Shown here: positions 38,916 to 47,779 of the stretch, piece by piece
Numbering within the stretch: the first letter of the stretch is position 1
How the letters are laid out: every line of letters begins with the position of its first letter
Notes under the pieces: model-generated
What the model was told of the DNA's origin: nothing
The model's database searches: none
The model's input: only the letters and a program-made list of their open reading frames with translations
Source: Rhodococcus oxybenzonivorans
GTDB lineage: Bacteria > Actinomycetota > Actinomycetes > Mycobacteriales > Mycobacteriaceae
Direction of reading: 5' to 3'
NCBI RefSeq assembly: GCF_003130705.1
Contig: NZ_CP021355.1
Coordinates: 496,001 to 560,000 of the forward strand
Length of the DNA: 64,000 nt
Program-made: the position numbers and the translations under genes

Positions 38916-40097
38916 ATGCCCACCTCTGTGATAGTCGCCGGCGCCCGTACCCCGATCGGCCGCCTGCAGGGCTCACTTGCCGGATTCTCCGGCGCCGACC
39001 TCGGCGCCATCGCCATCGACGCGGCGCTCGGCAAGGCCGGTGTTGCCCCGGATCGGGTGCAGTACGTCATCATGGGACAGGTCCTGACCGCCGGTGCCGG
39101 GCAGATGCCCGCCCGCCAGGCCGCCGCGAAGGCCGGGATCCCGATGAGCACCCCGTCGCTGAACATCAACAAGGTGTGCCTGTCCGGGGTCGAGTCGATC
39201 ATCCTGGCCGACCAGTTCATCCGCGCTGGTGCGTTCGATGTGATCGTCGCCGGCGGCATGGAGTCGATGAGCCAGGCACCGCATCTGCTGCCCGGTTCAC
39301 GCGGTGGGTTCAAGTACGGCGACGTCACCCTCGTCGACCACATGGCCCTCGACGGGTTGCACGACACGTTCACCGATCAGCCGATGGGGTTGCTCACTGA
39401 GGCCGGCAACGACAAGGACGTCATCGCCCGCGAGGACCAGGACGCGTTCGCGGCCCGCTCGCATCAGCTGGCCGCGAAGGCCTGGGACAGCGGAATCTTC
39501 GACGACGAGGTCGTCCCCGTCGAGATCCCCGCCCGCAGGGGTGAGAGCACCTGGCTGCGCCGCGACGAAGGCATCCGCCCCGACACCACCCCCGAAACCC
39601 TGGCCCGGCTGCGCGGCGCATTCCGCAAGGACGGCACGGTCACCGCGGGCAACGCGTCGACGATCAACGACGGCGCCGCCGCCGTCGTGGTGATGAGCAA
39701 GGAACGCGCCGAGGCGCAGGGCCTGACCTGGCTCGCGGAGATCGGCGAACATGGCATGGTCGCCGGACCGGATTCGGGTCTGCAGTTCCAGCCCTCCGGC
39801 GCCATCGCGAAAGCCTGCGCTGAGGCCAATATCTCGCCGGCCGAGCTGGATCTGATCGAGATCAACGAGGCGTTCGCCGCCGTCGGGATCGCCTCCACCC
39901 GCGAACTCGGCGTTGACCCCGACCGGGTCAACGTCCACGGCGGCGCGATCGCCCTCGGCCACCCGATCGGCATGTCCGGCGCCCGGATCACCCTGCACCT
40001 GGCGCTCGAACTTCAGCGCCGCGGCGGCGGTACCGGTGCCGTCGCTCTCTGCGGCGGCGGCGGACAGGGCGATGCCCTGATCCTGCGCGTCGCCTGA
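38916..40097 (+). CDS. Acetyl-CoA acetyltransferase (thiolase)
   Basis: This 393-residue thiolase has nucleophile Cys88 ([13 protein letters not shown]), [46 protein letters not shown] with the catalytic histidine, and a C-terminal CGGGGQGDA with the second catalytic cysteine. The length and all catalytic residues are normal. It cleaves a 3-ketoacyl-CoA to acetyl-CoA (or works in reverse). It lies 30 bases after the dehydrogenase, in the same operon. Confidence 0.94.
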   Translation: MPTSVIVAGARTPIGRLQGSLAGFSGADLGAIAIDAALGKAGVAPDRVQYVIMGQVLTAGAGQMPARQAAAKAGIPMSTPSLNINKVCLSGVESIILADQFIRAGAFDVIVAGGMESMSQAPHLLPGSRGGFKYGDVTLVDHMALDGLHDTFTDQPMGLLTEAGNDKDVIAREDQDAFAARSHQLAAKAWDSGIFDDEVVPVEIPARRGESTWLRRDEGIRPDTTPETLARLRGAFRKDGTVTAGNASTINDGAAAVVVMSKERAEAQGLTWLAEIGEHGMVAGPDSGLQFQPSGAIAKACAEANISPAELDLIEINEAFAAVGIASTRELGVDPDRVNVHGGAIALGHPIGMSGARITLHLALELQRRGGGTGAVALCGGGGQGDALILRVA

Positions 40098-40142
40098 TAT
40101 TTCCTCTTTTCCACTTTGCCGCAACATATTCGAGGAGAACTC

Positions 40143-40904
40143 GTGAAGCTTGAAGGAGCCGTAGCCGTCGTTACCGGCGGAGCATCCGGACTCGGCAACG
40201 CCACCGCCCGTGCTCTGCACGAGCGCGGCGCCCAAGTCGTGCTGCTCGACCTGCCCTCATCAAGCGGGGAGGTGGCCGCCAAGGAGATCGGAAAGGGCTC
40301 CTACTTCACGGCCGCCGACGTCACCTCCGCAGAGGAAGTGGCATCGGCGATCGACTTCGCCGCTTCCCTCGGCGACCTTCGCGTGGTGGTCAACTGCGCC
40401 GGAATCGCAACGCCCGGCAAGGTCCTCGGACGCTCGGGGGCTCTGCCCCTCGATGATTTCGAGCGCGTCGTCCGCATCAATCTTGTCGGCACCTTCAACG
40501 TGCTCCGCCTGGCTGCGGAGAAAATCGCCCAGACCGAACCCGTCGACGGGGAACGCGGCGTCATCATTGACACTGCCTCCGTCGCCGCGTTCGACGGCCA
40601 GATCGGCCAGCCCGCTTACGCGGCATCCAAGGGCGGCGTCGTCGCGATGACGCTGCCGATCGCCCGCGAACTGGCCCGCCACCTGATCCGTGTTGTCACC
40701 ATCGCACCAGGAATTTTCGAAACGCCGATGATGGCGGGGCTTCCGGAGGATGCGCAGAAGTCTCTCGGGCAGCAGGTACCGCACCCGTCCCGGTTGGGTA
40801 AAGCCACCGAGTACGCAGCCCTCGCCGCACACATTGTCGATAACGCCATGCTTAACGGCGAAACCATCCGCCTCGACGGCGCCATCCGAATGGGACCTCG
40901 ATAG
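40143..40904 (+). CDS. SDR, 3-hydroxyacyl-CoA dehydrogenase type 2-like
   Basis: This 253-residue SDR has VVTGGASGLGNATARAL (NAD-binding GxxxGxG), a DLP motif after beta-2 favouring NAD, and NCAGIATPGK. The catalytic Ser and YxxxK are in IIDTASVAAFDGQIGQPAYA followed by ASKGG. The sequence resembles HSD17B10/type-2 3-hydroxyacyl-CoA dehydrogenases, which fits the missing step between hydratase and thiolase. The start is GTG at 40143, chosen for CGAGGAGAA eight bases upstream; the upstream extension has no site. It is the last gene of the operon and is followed by a terminator. Confidence 0.9.
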   Translation: MKLEGAVAVVTGGASGLGNATARALHERGAQVVLLDLPSSSGEVAAKEIGKGSYFTAADVTSAEEVASAIDFAASLGDLRVVVNCAGIATPGKVLGRSGALPLDDFERVVRINLVGTFNVLRLAAEKIAQTEPVDGERGVIIDTASVAAFDGQIGQPAYAASKGGVVAMTLPIARELARHLIRVVTIAPGIFETPMMAGLPEDAQKSLGQQVPHPSRLGKATEYAALAAHIVDNAMLNGETIRLDGAIRMGPR

Positions 40905-40919
40905 AGGGCCTGACACAGA

Positions 40920-40966
40920 ACACCTTGCCGCCTCCCTTATGTGTCCCAGGAGAGGCGGCAAGGTGT
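40920..40966 (+). terminator. Terminator of the beta-oxidation operon
   Basis: A perfect 15-bp stem (ACACCTTGCCGCCTC and its complement at 40952-40966) encloses a 17-base loop, 15 bases after the SDR stop, followed by CTTCTCTT. Confidence 0.85.
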
Positions 40967-41631
40967 CTTCTCTTACGGAGCCTGGCCGAGGCGAGACGCC
41001 CGGTTCACCTCTCCGCGGACAGGGGGGCGCTCCGCCGAAGGTCTGATTGCTGCCCGTCGCTTTGGAACGCGAACCTGTCTCCGGCGATGTCATCCGACCA
41101 CATTGCGGGACCTCAAGGCCACCTGGGGTGCCGTGGACGTCGGTATGCTGCTGAAACTCGATTGCCGGGCTGCGGCAGATTCGCTCTGATCGAGGCAGGC
41201 CGAGCCCTTCGCTGGTGTTGGCCGGTCCAGGGCCTCCGTCCAGCAGAGTCCATTAGCTCGACATCGTGATGCTCTTTCGACCAGTCATCTCCCACGAATG
41301 ACTGAACCGATACTTCTCCGATCGTCCTCGAGCTCGATCGCGTTCGGCAGCGTGCGGGAGAACCATCAGCGCGCTAATGAAGCAGTGCTCACGCCGGAGC
41401 GGGCACGACCCATCAGCGATTCCGTTCTCCCGGCGGACGGGCAGGCTCGATGTCTGGCCCGATCGGTCGGCGCAACTACCCGAATGGGTGACCACGTAGT
41501 TGACCACGTGGTCACCCGCCTGTGTGCAGCTCGCGGATCGACCATTGTGATTCAGGTCATACCGCGATCTCGTCCCCGCCGAAATGTGTGGCGGACGACG
41601 AGCCGAGTTGCATACCAGGAAGGTCATTTCC
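40967..41631. other. Intergenic regulatory stretch, no gene
   Basis: No gene is supported in this 0.66 kb. It holds a long palindrome at 41486-41517 and, at its right end, the AGGAAGG ribosome-binding site of the monooxygenase gene. Confidence 0.45.
41486..41517. promoter_or_regulatory. Palindromic operator upstream of the flavin monooxygenase
   Basis: GGGTGACCACGT and its exact complement ACGTGGTCACCC are separated by eight bases (AGTTGACC), about 115 bases before the start at 41632. A perfect 12-bp dyad like this is typical of dimeric regulator sites. The convergent LuxR-type regulator or an unlinked regulator could be the binder. Confidence 0.6.
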
Positions 41632-42837
41632 ATGACGCACACCGTTGATCGATCAGTGTCCGCCCTCGCCGATCGGGCGCCTGTCGACTATCTCGCCCGG
41701 GCGAAGGCGGTCGCTCGCATCGTCGAGCAGGAGGCGGATGCGATCGAGCGTGACGCGACGATCACCAGGCCGGTGTACGAGGCCCTCGCAGAGGCGGAGC
41801 TCTTCTGGACCCTCGTCCCCACCGAGTTCGGTGGCGGCGGGCTGGGCATCGTGCAGGCACTCGAAGTGATCGAGGAGATCTCGCGGGCCGACGCGTCGAC
41901 GGGCTGGGCGCTGATGGCCAACTCGTTCAGCACCGGCATCGCCGCCGGGTTCATGAACGACGAGGGCGCCCGCGAGATGTTCGGCGGTCCGGACCGGGGA
42001 ATCACCGCAGGCATGATCATGCCCACCGGCAAGGCGGTCCGGGTCGAGGGCGGCTACCGCGTCACCGGCCGTTACCAGTTCGCGAGCGGGTCGGCGCACG
42101 CCACCTGGATCGGCGCGGGATTCGTCGTCCATGACGACGACGGGAACCCCATCCTGGACGAGGCGGGCACCCCCGACTGCCGCGTCGGGTTCCTGCCGCG
42201 CGCCGACGTCGAGTTCCTCGGCAACTGGAACGTGATGGGACTGGTCGGCACGGGCAGCTACGACTACGCCGTCAACGACCGCTTCATTCCGGACAAGTTC
42301 ACGATGGAGACGTTCTCGACCACCCCCGTCCGCTCCGAGCCCGTGTACCGGCTGGGACTGCTCGGCATCGGCGTCGGCGGGCACGCCCCCGTGGCACTCG
42401 GACTGGCGAAGCGGGCGCTCGAGGAGATCGTCCGGATCGTCGCGAAGAAGGCGCGTCCCGGCTACGCCACGGTGGTCGGCGAGTCGGAACTGTTCCGCCG
42501 CGAATTCAGCAAGTACGAAGCCCTTTATCAGGCAACCCGCCTGTACGTCTACGCCGCCCACGAGGACGCCGAGGCCAGTGCGCGCGCCGGTGCGGAGATC
42601 ACCGAGGAGCAGCGCGCCCGGTTGCGTCAGGTCATCACCTGGTCGCAGGAGGTGGCCGGTGAGATCGTCGGTTTCGCGCACCGCTGGGCCGGCAGCCAGT
42701 CGATCCGTAACCCCAGCGCCCTCGGCCGGTGCGTGCGTGACGCCACGGTCGCGACACAGCACATGCTGGTCGATCAGATCACCCTCGTCGACGCCGCCAC
42801 ACCGATCATGCGCGCATACCAGAAGCCCACAGTCTGA
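41632..42837 (+). CDS. Acyl-CoA-dehydrogenase-fold flavin-dependent monooxygenase (group D)
   Basis: This 401-residue protein has the acyl-CoA dehydrogenase fold: the N domain (VYEALAEAELFWTLVPTEFG), then RADASTGWALMANSF, VTGRYQFASGSAHATWIGAG, and WNVMGLVGTGSYDYAVNDRF. It lacks the EGTxE/EGxN catalytic glutamate. These features match two-component oxygenases such as HsaA, HpaB-like and DszC-like enzymes, which take FMNH2/FADH2 from an HpaC-type reductase. Reductase candidates are 47249-47779 and the two duplicated copies. The substrate (phenol, sterol ring or sulfur/nitrogen compound) is not deducible. The ATG at 41632 follows AGGAAGG. Confidence 0.87.
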   Translation: MTHTVDRSVSALADRAPVDYLARAKAVARIVEQEADAIERDATITRPVYEALAEAELFWTLVPTEFGGGGLGIVQALEVIEEISRADASTGWALMANSFSTGIAAGFMNDEGAREMFGGPDRGITAGMIMPTGKAVRVEGGYRVTGRYQFASGSAHATWIGAGFVVHDDDGNPILDEAGTPDCRVGFLPRADVEFLGNWNVMGLVGTGSYDYAVNDRFIPDKFTMETFSTTPVRSEPVYRLGLLGIGVGGHAPVALGLAKRALEEIVRIVAKKARPGYATVVGESELFRREFSKYEALYQATRLYVYAAHEDAEASARAGAEITEEQRARLRQVITWSQEVAGEIVGFAHRWAGSQSIRNPSALGRCVRDATVATQHMLVDQITLVDAATPIMRAYQKPTV

Positions 42838-42878
42838 GAACCCTGTTCACAACCGTAGGCACAACGGAAGGACCCCTG

Positions 42879-43715
42879 ATGGGACAGCTCGAAGGCAAGG
42901 TCGCACTGGTGACGGGAGCCGCACGCGGGCAAGGGCGCTCGCACGCCATCCGGCTCGCGGAAGAAGGCGCCGACGTCATCATCGTCGACCTCTGCGCCAA
43001 GCCGGCAACAACGAAATACCGCGGAGCGACGGAGGACGAACTCCGGGAAACGGCCCGGCACATCGAGAAGTTCGGGCAGCGTGCGCACGTCGCGGTTGCC
43101 GACGTGCGGTCGCTGAGTCAGCTCGAGGACGTGGTCACCGAGGGCGTGGCGAAGCTCGGACGCCTCGACACCGTGGTGGCGAACGCCGGCATCTTCTCGT
43201 CCGCTCCGCTGCACGAGCTCACCGAAGAGCAGTGGGACGAGATGGTCGACATCAACTTGTCGGGCGTATGGAAGACGATGCGCGCGACTGTGCCCGTCCT
43301 GATCGAGCAGGGTGAGGGCGGATCGATCGTCCTGATCAGCTCCACCGGCGGTTTGCAGGGATTCCCCAACTTCGCCCACTACGTCGCCGCGAAGCACGGC
43401 GTCACCGGTCTCGCCCGCACCGCCGCTAATGAGCTGGGCGCCCACCGGATTCGGTGCAACTCCATCCACCCGACGTCGGTGCTGACGGACATGATCGACA
43501 ACGAGGACATGTACCGCCTGTTCCGTCCGGACCTCGAGAAGCCCACGCACGAGGACTTCCGCGAGGCCTGCGAGACGGCGATGAACGTGCTGCCGACTCC
43601 GTGGATCGAACCGGTAGATGTCAGTAACGCCGTGGTGTGGCTGGCTTCAAATGCGGCACGCTACGTCACCGGCATCGCGATGCCCGTCGACGCGGGCGCC
43701 CTCAACAAGGTCTGA
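42879..43715 (+). CDS. Mycofactocin-coupled-type SDR oxidoreductase
   Basis: This 278-residue SDR has GKVALVTGAARGQGRSHAIR, DLCAKPATTKYRGAT with the extra insertion after beta-2, VANAGIFSS, LISSTGGLQGFPNFAHYVA and a C-terminal VTGIAMPVDAGALN. ARGQGRSHA and the inserted segment are typical of mycofactocin-dependent SDRs, which keep NAD bound and hand electrons to mycofactocin, often for alcohol oxidation. It lies 41 bases after the monooxygenase, so it likely oxidises the hydroxylated product or an alcohol precursor. Mycofactocin biosynthesis genes are not in this window. Confidence 0.87.
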   Translation: MGQLEGKVALVTGAARGQGRSHAIRLAEEGADVIIVDLCAKPATTKYRGATEDELRETARHIEKFGQRAHVAVADVRSLSQLEDVVTEGVAKLGRLDTVVANAGIFSSAPLHELTEEQWDEMVDINLSGVWKTMRATVPVLIEQGEGGSIVLISSTGGLQGFPNFAHYVAAKHGVTGLARTAANELGAHRIRCNSIHPTSVLTDMIDNEDMYRLFRPDLEKPTHEDFREACETAMNVLPTPWIEPVDVSNAVVWLASNAARYVTGIAMPVDAGALNKV

Positions 43716-43733
43716 CCAGCACATACTGCGAGT

Positions 43734-43767
43734 GCGGGGCACCCGGAACTAGCCCGGCGTGCCCCGC
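43734..43767. terminator. Shared terminator between convergent genes
   Basis: GCGGGGCA and TGCCCCGC form an 8-bp stem around an 18-base loop across the 3' ends of the SDR (+) and the LuxR regulator (-). It overlaps the last codons of the regulator. Confidence 0.5.
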
Positions 43768-46418
43768 TCCGCGTGCGCGAACGCGGCGGCGATCTCGTGA
43801 CGCCTGCTCATTCCCAGTTTCTCCAGAATGTGTTCGACGTGCCCCTCCACCGTGCGCGGCGACAGCACCAGCTTGGCGGCGATCTCCTTGTTGGTCATGC
43901 CGGCGGCAACGTGCGTCGCCACCTCGCGCTCCCTCGGGGAGAGGACGTTCTCCGGGCGGGTGTGACCCGCCAGAGCGGGAGCGCCGGCCGGTACCAGTTC
44001 GCCCAGCGCGAATCCGGTGATCTCGGAAACCGACATCGCGGCTCCCCTTGTCTGACACTTCTCGAACTGTGCGTCTCCCAGTGCCTTTCGCGCCTGCTTC
44101 TCGAATCGCGCACGTTGCTCGACCCAATGACTGGAGCCATACAGTTGCTGGCCGAAGGACTCCCACATCGACGATGCAGCACCGAGCAGGACGGCTGAGC
44201 GTTCGGCCGTGCCGGCCTCGACTTCGGCCCATCCCAGAAGGTCAGCGACCAACGTCGTTCCGATCACGTCTTCGAAGTCTTCCCTCAGACGGAGGCTTTC
44301 GGATCCGAACCGCAGCGCTACCTCGAATTCCCCCTTCATCAGGGCCACCAATCCGAGTCCGTAGACGGCATACGATTGGAACCATGATTCTCCTACTGCC
44401 ACTGCGCGGTCTCGCACCGTCTCGAACTGTTCTGCGGCACGAGTTGTGTCAGAGGTGAAGCTGTAGAGCATGCCCAGATGGATCCGCAGCATGTGCTCGA
44501 GATCCTCACGAGTGGGAATCTGTTGATACATCTCGTGCGCGGCCGAGAGCAGCCTCTCCGCTTCGTCGAATTCGCCGGCGAAGAACGCCTTCAAGCCCAT
44601 CACATGGGAGGTGAACGTTTCGGTGATCGCGTCACCCTCCGTCCTGCTGATGGCATCGGCCTCCGTCAATGCGACGTCGGCTGACTGACGGTCGCCCTGG
44701 AGAGTCTCGACGAGACCCAAGGTGGCCAGGGCCCTGGCTCGAGCGATCGTGGGCGCCGTCTCGAGTTCGAGGACCCGGTTCAGCCACATGCGGTGCTCAC
44801 GTACCGACAACCCGCACGACCAGAGAAACCATGCACGGGAGACCATTTCGCTGGCTGTGAACACGCCGCGGTCGTCCGCGGATTCCACAAGCGCGGTGTG
44901 CAAGGCCGCTCGGACGTTGGCATGGTTGCGGCGCAGTCGTTCGCCGGCCGCTCGCTGGTCGGAGCTGAACCAGTTGTCCGCGGTGGTCGCGACCAGTCTC
45001 GAGCACCATTGCAGGTGTCGCAATTTGAAGTCGTGCACCTCGGTCGCTGTCAGTTTGCTGTTTCCGTATTCGCGGATTGATTCGAGCATGCTGAATCGGA
45101 TGTGTGTGCCGCCTTCCTCGCGGCGCAGGATCGACTTGCCGACCAGCGCGGATATGCCGTCGAGAACGGACTCCGCGCGGACGTCCTGGCCGTCGCTGCA
45201 CACCTCTTCGGCCATGCTCAGTTCGAACCCGCCGGCGAAGACAGAGGCGCGGGACCAGAGGAGTTGCTGTTCGCGAGTACACAGTTCATAGCTCCAGTCC
45301 ATGGTCGCCTGGAGGCTGCGATGCCGCTGGGGCCCGGTGCGGTTACCGGTGGTGAGCAGGCTCAGCCGGTGATCGAGACGATCAGCCAGTTCGGACACCG
45401 ACAGCACGGGTAGTCGCGCGCAGGCCAATTCGATGGCGAGGGGTAAGCCGTCGAGTCGATCACAGACGCGCATCACCGCGTCGCGGTTCTCGTCGGTCAG
45501 CTCGAATTTCGAGAGCACTGCGGCGGCCCTGTTCACGAACAGCTCCACCGCGCTCCCGGCAGCGTGTCCCGGGAGTGAGCCCGGTCCCGCATGGGTGGAC
45601 AGCGGTGCGAGTGGATAGACGAATTCGTCGGAAACCGAGAGGATCTCGCGGCTGGTGGTGACGATGCGTAGTTCTGTAGTCGATCGCAGTAGCACCGATA
45701 CGAATCGGGCACATTCGTCGAGAAGATGCTCACAGTTGTCGAGGATGAGGAGCATCCGCCGCCGTCGGAGATAGTCGATGATCGTCTTCTCCGTCGGGCT
45801 TCCGTGCACCTCACGGTTGGCGAGGGCGAGACCGTCCGCGACGGTCTGCGTCAGCAGATCGGGGCTGCGCAGCGCGGCGAGTTCGATCACCCGTACCCCA
45901 TCGGGAAAGGCGCGCCGATACTCGCCGACCGCAGTGATCGCGAAGCGCGTCTTGCCTATTCCCCCCGGTCCGGTGATGGTCACGAGACGGTGGTCGCCGA
46001 GTAATCGCCGCAGTTCGAGCAGTTCGGTCCGGCGCCCCACGAAGCTGGTGCCGTAGACCGGGACCGACGGGATCGCGGACACCGTGTCGGCGGCGCCGTC
46101 GTGGGACTCGCTCGTCGACAGCTCTGCGCGGATGCTCGTGACCCGGCGGGCCAGCGTGGTCCTGGACTTGGTCCATTGGATCCGTCGCGCGATCTCTGCG
46201 ATGGCGATGTCGGGGTCGTCGGCGATCAGGTCCCGGATGGCCGAATCGACGGGGTCTGCGACGGAGCCGCGTCGGCTTCGGTGGTCGGTGGGAGGTTGGT
46301 CGAGAGTCAGAGCGCGGCGCACCGTGTTGCGCGACATTCCGAGCTGCACAGCGATGTGCTTGATGGGAGATCCTTGCCGGTGGAGTCGGCGTATCTCTTC
46401 CCACTCGTCAGCGTTCAC
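43749..46418 (-). CDS. AfsR/MalT-like STAND ATPase with two HTH domains (LuxR C terminus)
   Basis: This 889-residue regulator has an N-terminal homeodomain-like HTH (MNADEWEEIRRLHRQGSPIK, then VQLGMSRNTVRRAL) and a second short HTH-like stretch (AIAEIARRIQWTKSRTTL). The STAND ATPase has Walker A TITGPGGIGKTRFA, Walker B MLLILDNCEHL and RIVTTSREIL. Tetratricopeptide-like helices and a LuxR HTH (LSPREREVATHVAAGMTNKE, VLSPRTVEGHVEHIL) follow. It is read convergently to the monooxygenase/SDR pair and divergently from the NTF2-flavin reductase-RibBA operon, so it may control either or both. The transposase-like N-terminal HTH fused to a LuxR regulator is unusual. The start is GTG at 46418. Confidence 0.88.
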   Translation of the reverse strand: MNADEWEEIRRLHRQGSPIKHIAVQLGMSRNTVRRALTLDQPPTDHRSRRGSVADPVDSAIRDLIADDPDIAIAEIARRIQWTKSRTTLARRVTSIRAELSTSESHDGAADTVSAIPSVPVYGTSFVGRRTELLELRRLLGDHRLVTITGPGGIGKTRFAITAVGEYRRAFPDGVRVIELAALRSPDLLTQTVADGLALANREVHGSPTEKTIIDYLRRRRMLLILDNCEHLLDECARFVSVLLRSTTELRIVTTSREILSVSDEFVYPLAPLSTHAGPGSLPGHAAGSAVELFVNRAAAVLSKFELTDENRDAVMRVCDRLDGLPLAIELACARLPVLSVSELADRLDHRLSLLTTGNRTGPQRHRSLQATMDWSYELCTREQQLLWSRASVFAGGFELSMAEEVCSDGQDVRAESVLDGISALVGKSILRREEGGTHIRFSMLESIREYGNSKLTATEVHDFKLRHLQWCSRLVATTADNWFSSDQRAAGERLRRNHANVRAALHTALVESADDRGVFTASEMVSRAWFLWSCGLSVREHRMWLNRVLELETAPTIARARALATLGLVETLQGDRQSADVALTEADAISRTEGDAITETFTSHVMGLKAFFAGEFDEAERLLSAAHEMYQQIPTREDLEHMLRIHLGMLYSFTSDTTRAAEQFETVRDRAVAVGESWFQSYAVYGLGLVALMKGEFEVALRFGSESLRLREDFEDVIGTTLVADLLGWAEVEAGTAERSAVLLGAASSMWESFGQQLYGSSHWVEQRARFEKQARKALGDAQFEKCQTRGAAMSVSEITGFALGELVPAGAPALAGHTRPENVLSPREREVATHVAAGMTNKEIAAKLVLSPRTVEGHVEHILEKLGMSRRHEIAAAFAHAERGTPG

Positions 46419-46459
46419 AGGGCCCCTTCTGGACTCGAGACCGGTCGGTCGACCTCCCG

Positions 46460-46479
46460 GTGATTGAGATCTGGATCAC
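46460..46479. promoter_or_regulatory. Imperfect dyad in the 46.4-46.7 kb divergent region
   Basis: GTGATT and GATCAC flank GAGATCTG, 41 bases before the regulator start. It is a 20-bp imperfect palindrome that could be an autoregulatory site. No clear promoter boxes are visible in this 322-base intergenic region. Confidence 0.3.
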
Positions 46480-46740
46480 TCTGGGCGCTGATGATGCCCA
46501 CTGTCAACTTGCGGGGTCAAGATGTGTCACCGCGCCGCGCCCTCTCCAGAATAGCGCCCACGCCTGGCCGTCGTTAATGCCGCTAGCCTGCGCAAACACC
46601 GGAATCCTCGATTGAGCACACGTCACCGTAGCGAACCACGTAACTGGACGGTTCCGCCACACCACCGCTCAGGGCAAGGTGATGTACACCACAAAAGACT
46701 CGTGGTGCCGACATATCCGAAAAGCGACGATGGAGTCCGC

Positions 46741-47136
46741 ATGACCAACACCAATGCCGCCGCCCTGAAGGCAGCTTTCGCCGCCGCAGACGAGGGAAAC
46801 CCGGTTCCGCTCGTCGAGCTGTACTCGGACGAGATGACATGGGCCGGTTTCACCCTCGAGGGGACCCTTCGCCTCTACACCAAGGCCGAATTCCTCGAGG
46901 CCTTCGGCGTCCTGGCCAAGCTCGACGAATCGCGTAACGAGGTCGTCTCCGTCGACGTCGTTGGTGACGACCTGGTGACCGCCAATGTCCGGGCGTACCG
47001 CCGCCTCGGGGAACTCGAACTCGACACGACGATCGTGATGACGCACCGCTTCGAGGACGGCAAGGTCACGCGCGGCACCGATATGTGCTCGGCGACGTTC
47101 GAGGAGTTCTGGGCCAAGACCGGGCTGTCGGTCTAG
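46741..47136 (+). CDS. NTF2/SnoaL-like protein
   Basis: This 131-residue cone-shaped NTF2-like fold has LKAAFAAADEGNPVPLVELY, DEMTWAGFTLEG and a C-terminal HRFEDGKVTRGTDMCSATFE. Members include SnoaL cyclases, ketosteroid isomerases and small ligand-binding proteins; no specific catalytic dyad can be assigned. It is the first gene after the regulator's divergent promoter and lies 112 bases before a flavin reductase, so it likely belongs to that operon, perhaps as an isomerase or hydratase. Confidence 0.75.
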   Translation: MTNTNAAALKAAFAAADEGNPVPLVELYSDEMTWAGFTLEGTLRLYTKAEFLEAFGVLAKLDESRNEVVSVDVVGDDLVTANVRAYRRLGELELDTTIVMTHRFEDGKVTRGTDMCSATFEEFWAKTGLSV

Positions 47137-47248
47137 CGGCTGTCGGCCGCCGCCCTCGCGCGGCGGCTGACGAGCTCGGCCCGCCGACCCATTCAGCACA
47201 ACCGCCCTGCCGGGCGGGCTCTCCACTTCCAGTCTGAAGAAGGTACCG

Positions 47249-47779
47249 ATGCGAACCACAACCCGCCCGCACATCAGCGCCACGACCCCCGACGACATCC
47301 GGGACGCGTACCGCACCGTTCTCGGAAAGTTCTGCACCGGTGTCGTTGCCGTCACCGCACTCGACGACAACGGTAACCCTGTCGGGCTGACCGTCGGTTC
47401 CTTCAGTTCCGTCTCACTCGACCCCGCCCTGGTCGCCTTCTTCGTCGGATGCAACTCGACGACCTTCCCGAAGGTGTCCCGCTACGGCCGGTTCTGCGCC
47501 AATATCCTCTCCGCCGACCAGCACGAACTCGGCCGAGCCTTCGCTCGCAGTGGATCGGACAAGTTCCACGGAATCGACTGGACACCGTCACGCACCGGGT
47601 CACCGCGGCTTGCCGGCGCTCACGCCTGGATCGACTGCGACATCGATCTCGTTCAACCCGTCGGCGACCACCACCTCGTCGTCGGCCGCGTCGTCGAACT
47701 CGGAGCGACCGACGACCGGGACCCGTTGTTGTTCTATACCTCCACCTTTCACCAGCTCACCCCTGCGAGCCCGGCATGA
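47249..47779 (+). CDS. HpaC-like flavin reductase
   Basis: This 176-residue split-barrel flavin reductase has LGKFCTGVVAVTALDDNGNP, GLTVGSFSSVSLDPALVAFF, RFCANILSADQHELGRAFA and a C-terminal LLFYTSTFHQLTP. It is distinct from the duplicated reductases. It overlaps RibBA by four bases (ATGA), so flavin synthesis and flavin reduction are co-expressed. It probably feeds FMNH2/FADH2 to the monooxygenase at 41632 or to an oxygenase outside the window. Confidence 0.9.
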   Translation: MRTTTRPHISATTPDDIRDAYRTVLGKFCTGVVAVTALDDNGNPVGLTVGSFSSVSLDPALVAFFVGCNSTTFPKVSRYGRFCANILSADQHELGRAFARSGSDKFHGIDWTPSRTGSPRLAGAHAWIDCDIDLVQPVGDHHLVVGRVVELGATDDRDPLLFYTSTFHQLTPASPA

